Source: Merluccius polli
Taxonomy: Eukaryota; Chordata; Actinopteri; Gadiformes; Merlucciidae
Direction: 5' to 3'
Length of the DNA stretch: 64,000 nucleotides
Assembly: GCA_030340625.1 (NCBI GenBank)
Contig: JAOPHQ010003976.1
Span: 403,501-467,500, forward strand
The translations under genes were made by a program, and so were the position numbers. Below are positions 63,771 through 64,000 of the stretch, one piece after another (positions within the stretch are counted from its first letter, which is position 1; the number at the start of each line of letters is the position of its first letter). The notes beneath the pieces are model-generated. The model was not told where the DNA came from. It ran no database searches and saw only the letters and a program-made list of their open reading frames with translations.

Positions 63771-64000
63771 GCCGCCCTGCGGATAGGACCCTAGGGACAG
63801 GGGTGGGGGATGGGGGGGGTGGATTACGCATGGGGTGGGGTTACAGGGTCAGTAGGGTAAGCGATGGATGGCTGGGGTTGGCTTTTTTCGAATTGGGGTG
63901 GGGTGGGAGATGTGGACGGGGTTAGGGGGTAGATTGGGGTATGTTTGGATGGGGACAGTTTGGGTTGGGAATGAGGATGGTTTGGGGCGGGGGTGGGTGA
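63771..64000. repeat. G-rich GGGGT-type degenerate repeat to the window edge
   Basis: GGGGTGGGG, GGGGTTAGGGGGTAG and GGTTTGGGGCGGGGG variants on the plus strand, with several sets of four G runs that could form G-quadruplexes (inference). It continues past the window edge. Confidence 0.7.

Overview
This window looks like gene-poor, repeat-rich nuclear DNA from a ray-finned (teleost-type) fish. The evidence is the mix of element families: L2-type, Rex1/Babar-type and L1/Tx1-type LINEs, hAT and PIF/Harbinger relics, a fish-type DDE transposase relic, Ty3/gypsy fragments, tRNA-derived SINEs ending in a tail common in fish genomes, and very many CA/GT, GA, GATA and ATT microsatellites. No intact protein-coding gene of the host, no tRNA or rRNA gene, no CRISPR array and no bacterial operon structure could be supported. 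Nearly all long open frames are translations of tandem repeats or decayed transposon proteins. The species cannot be named from sequence alone.

Layout. 0-10 kb: a 22-bp minisatellite, a duplicated 0.2-kb repeat, a minus-strand L2-type LINE (4.4-6.1 kb) and small interspersed repeats. 10-19 kb is a nest of mobile elements. It holds two inverted copies of a TA-flanked, G/C-run-rich element (10.4-10.8 and 16.7-17.9 kb), the second split by an 874-bp hAT-like element. It also holds an L1/Tx1-type LINE piece and a plus-strand L2-type LINE (12.9-16.0 kb) broken by at least three insertions. One of these is a 394-bp hAT-like element with a perfect 8-bp target duplication. 19-26 kb: Ty3/gypsy gag-protease remnants, an 800-bp foldback element inserted in an older repeat with a 6-bp duplication, and a PIF/Harbinger relic with a Myb-like reading frame.

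26-33 kb: a decayed minus-strand DDE transposase gene. It contains a 24-bp minisatellite expanded inside the reading frame and a 5'-truncated Rex1-type LINE inserted with a 7-bp target duplication. Diverged inverted copies of an unnamed repeat flank the whole locus. 33-34 kb: 26 exact-length copies of a 42-bp satellite, open in one frame on each strand. 37-47 kb: a 501-bp hAT-like element with a perfect 8-bp duplication, a roughly 1-kb non-autonomous LTR element with an 18-nt tRNA-Lys(1,2)-type primer binding site, and a Harbinger-like element. 48-64 kb: microsatellites, two SINEs, a GATA/GATG array, a large GA/CT inverted repeat, a palindromic GGTAACACTT element, a 26-bp minisatellite and a CpG-rich patch near the right edge that might be the promoter side of a gene outside the window.

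The elements do not form a pathway. What ties them together is order of insertion: the nested junctions and target duplications give a relative history. I found nothing I would call a new functional system. The most useful observations are the complete non-autonomous elements with clear ends, the tandem-repeat expansions inside transposons, and the unnamed repeat families.
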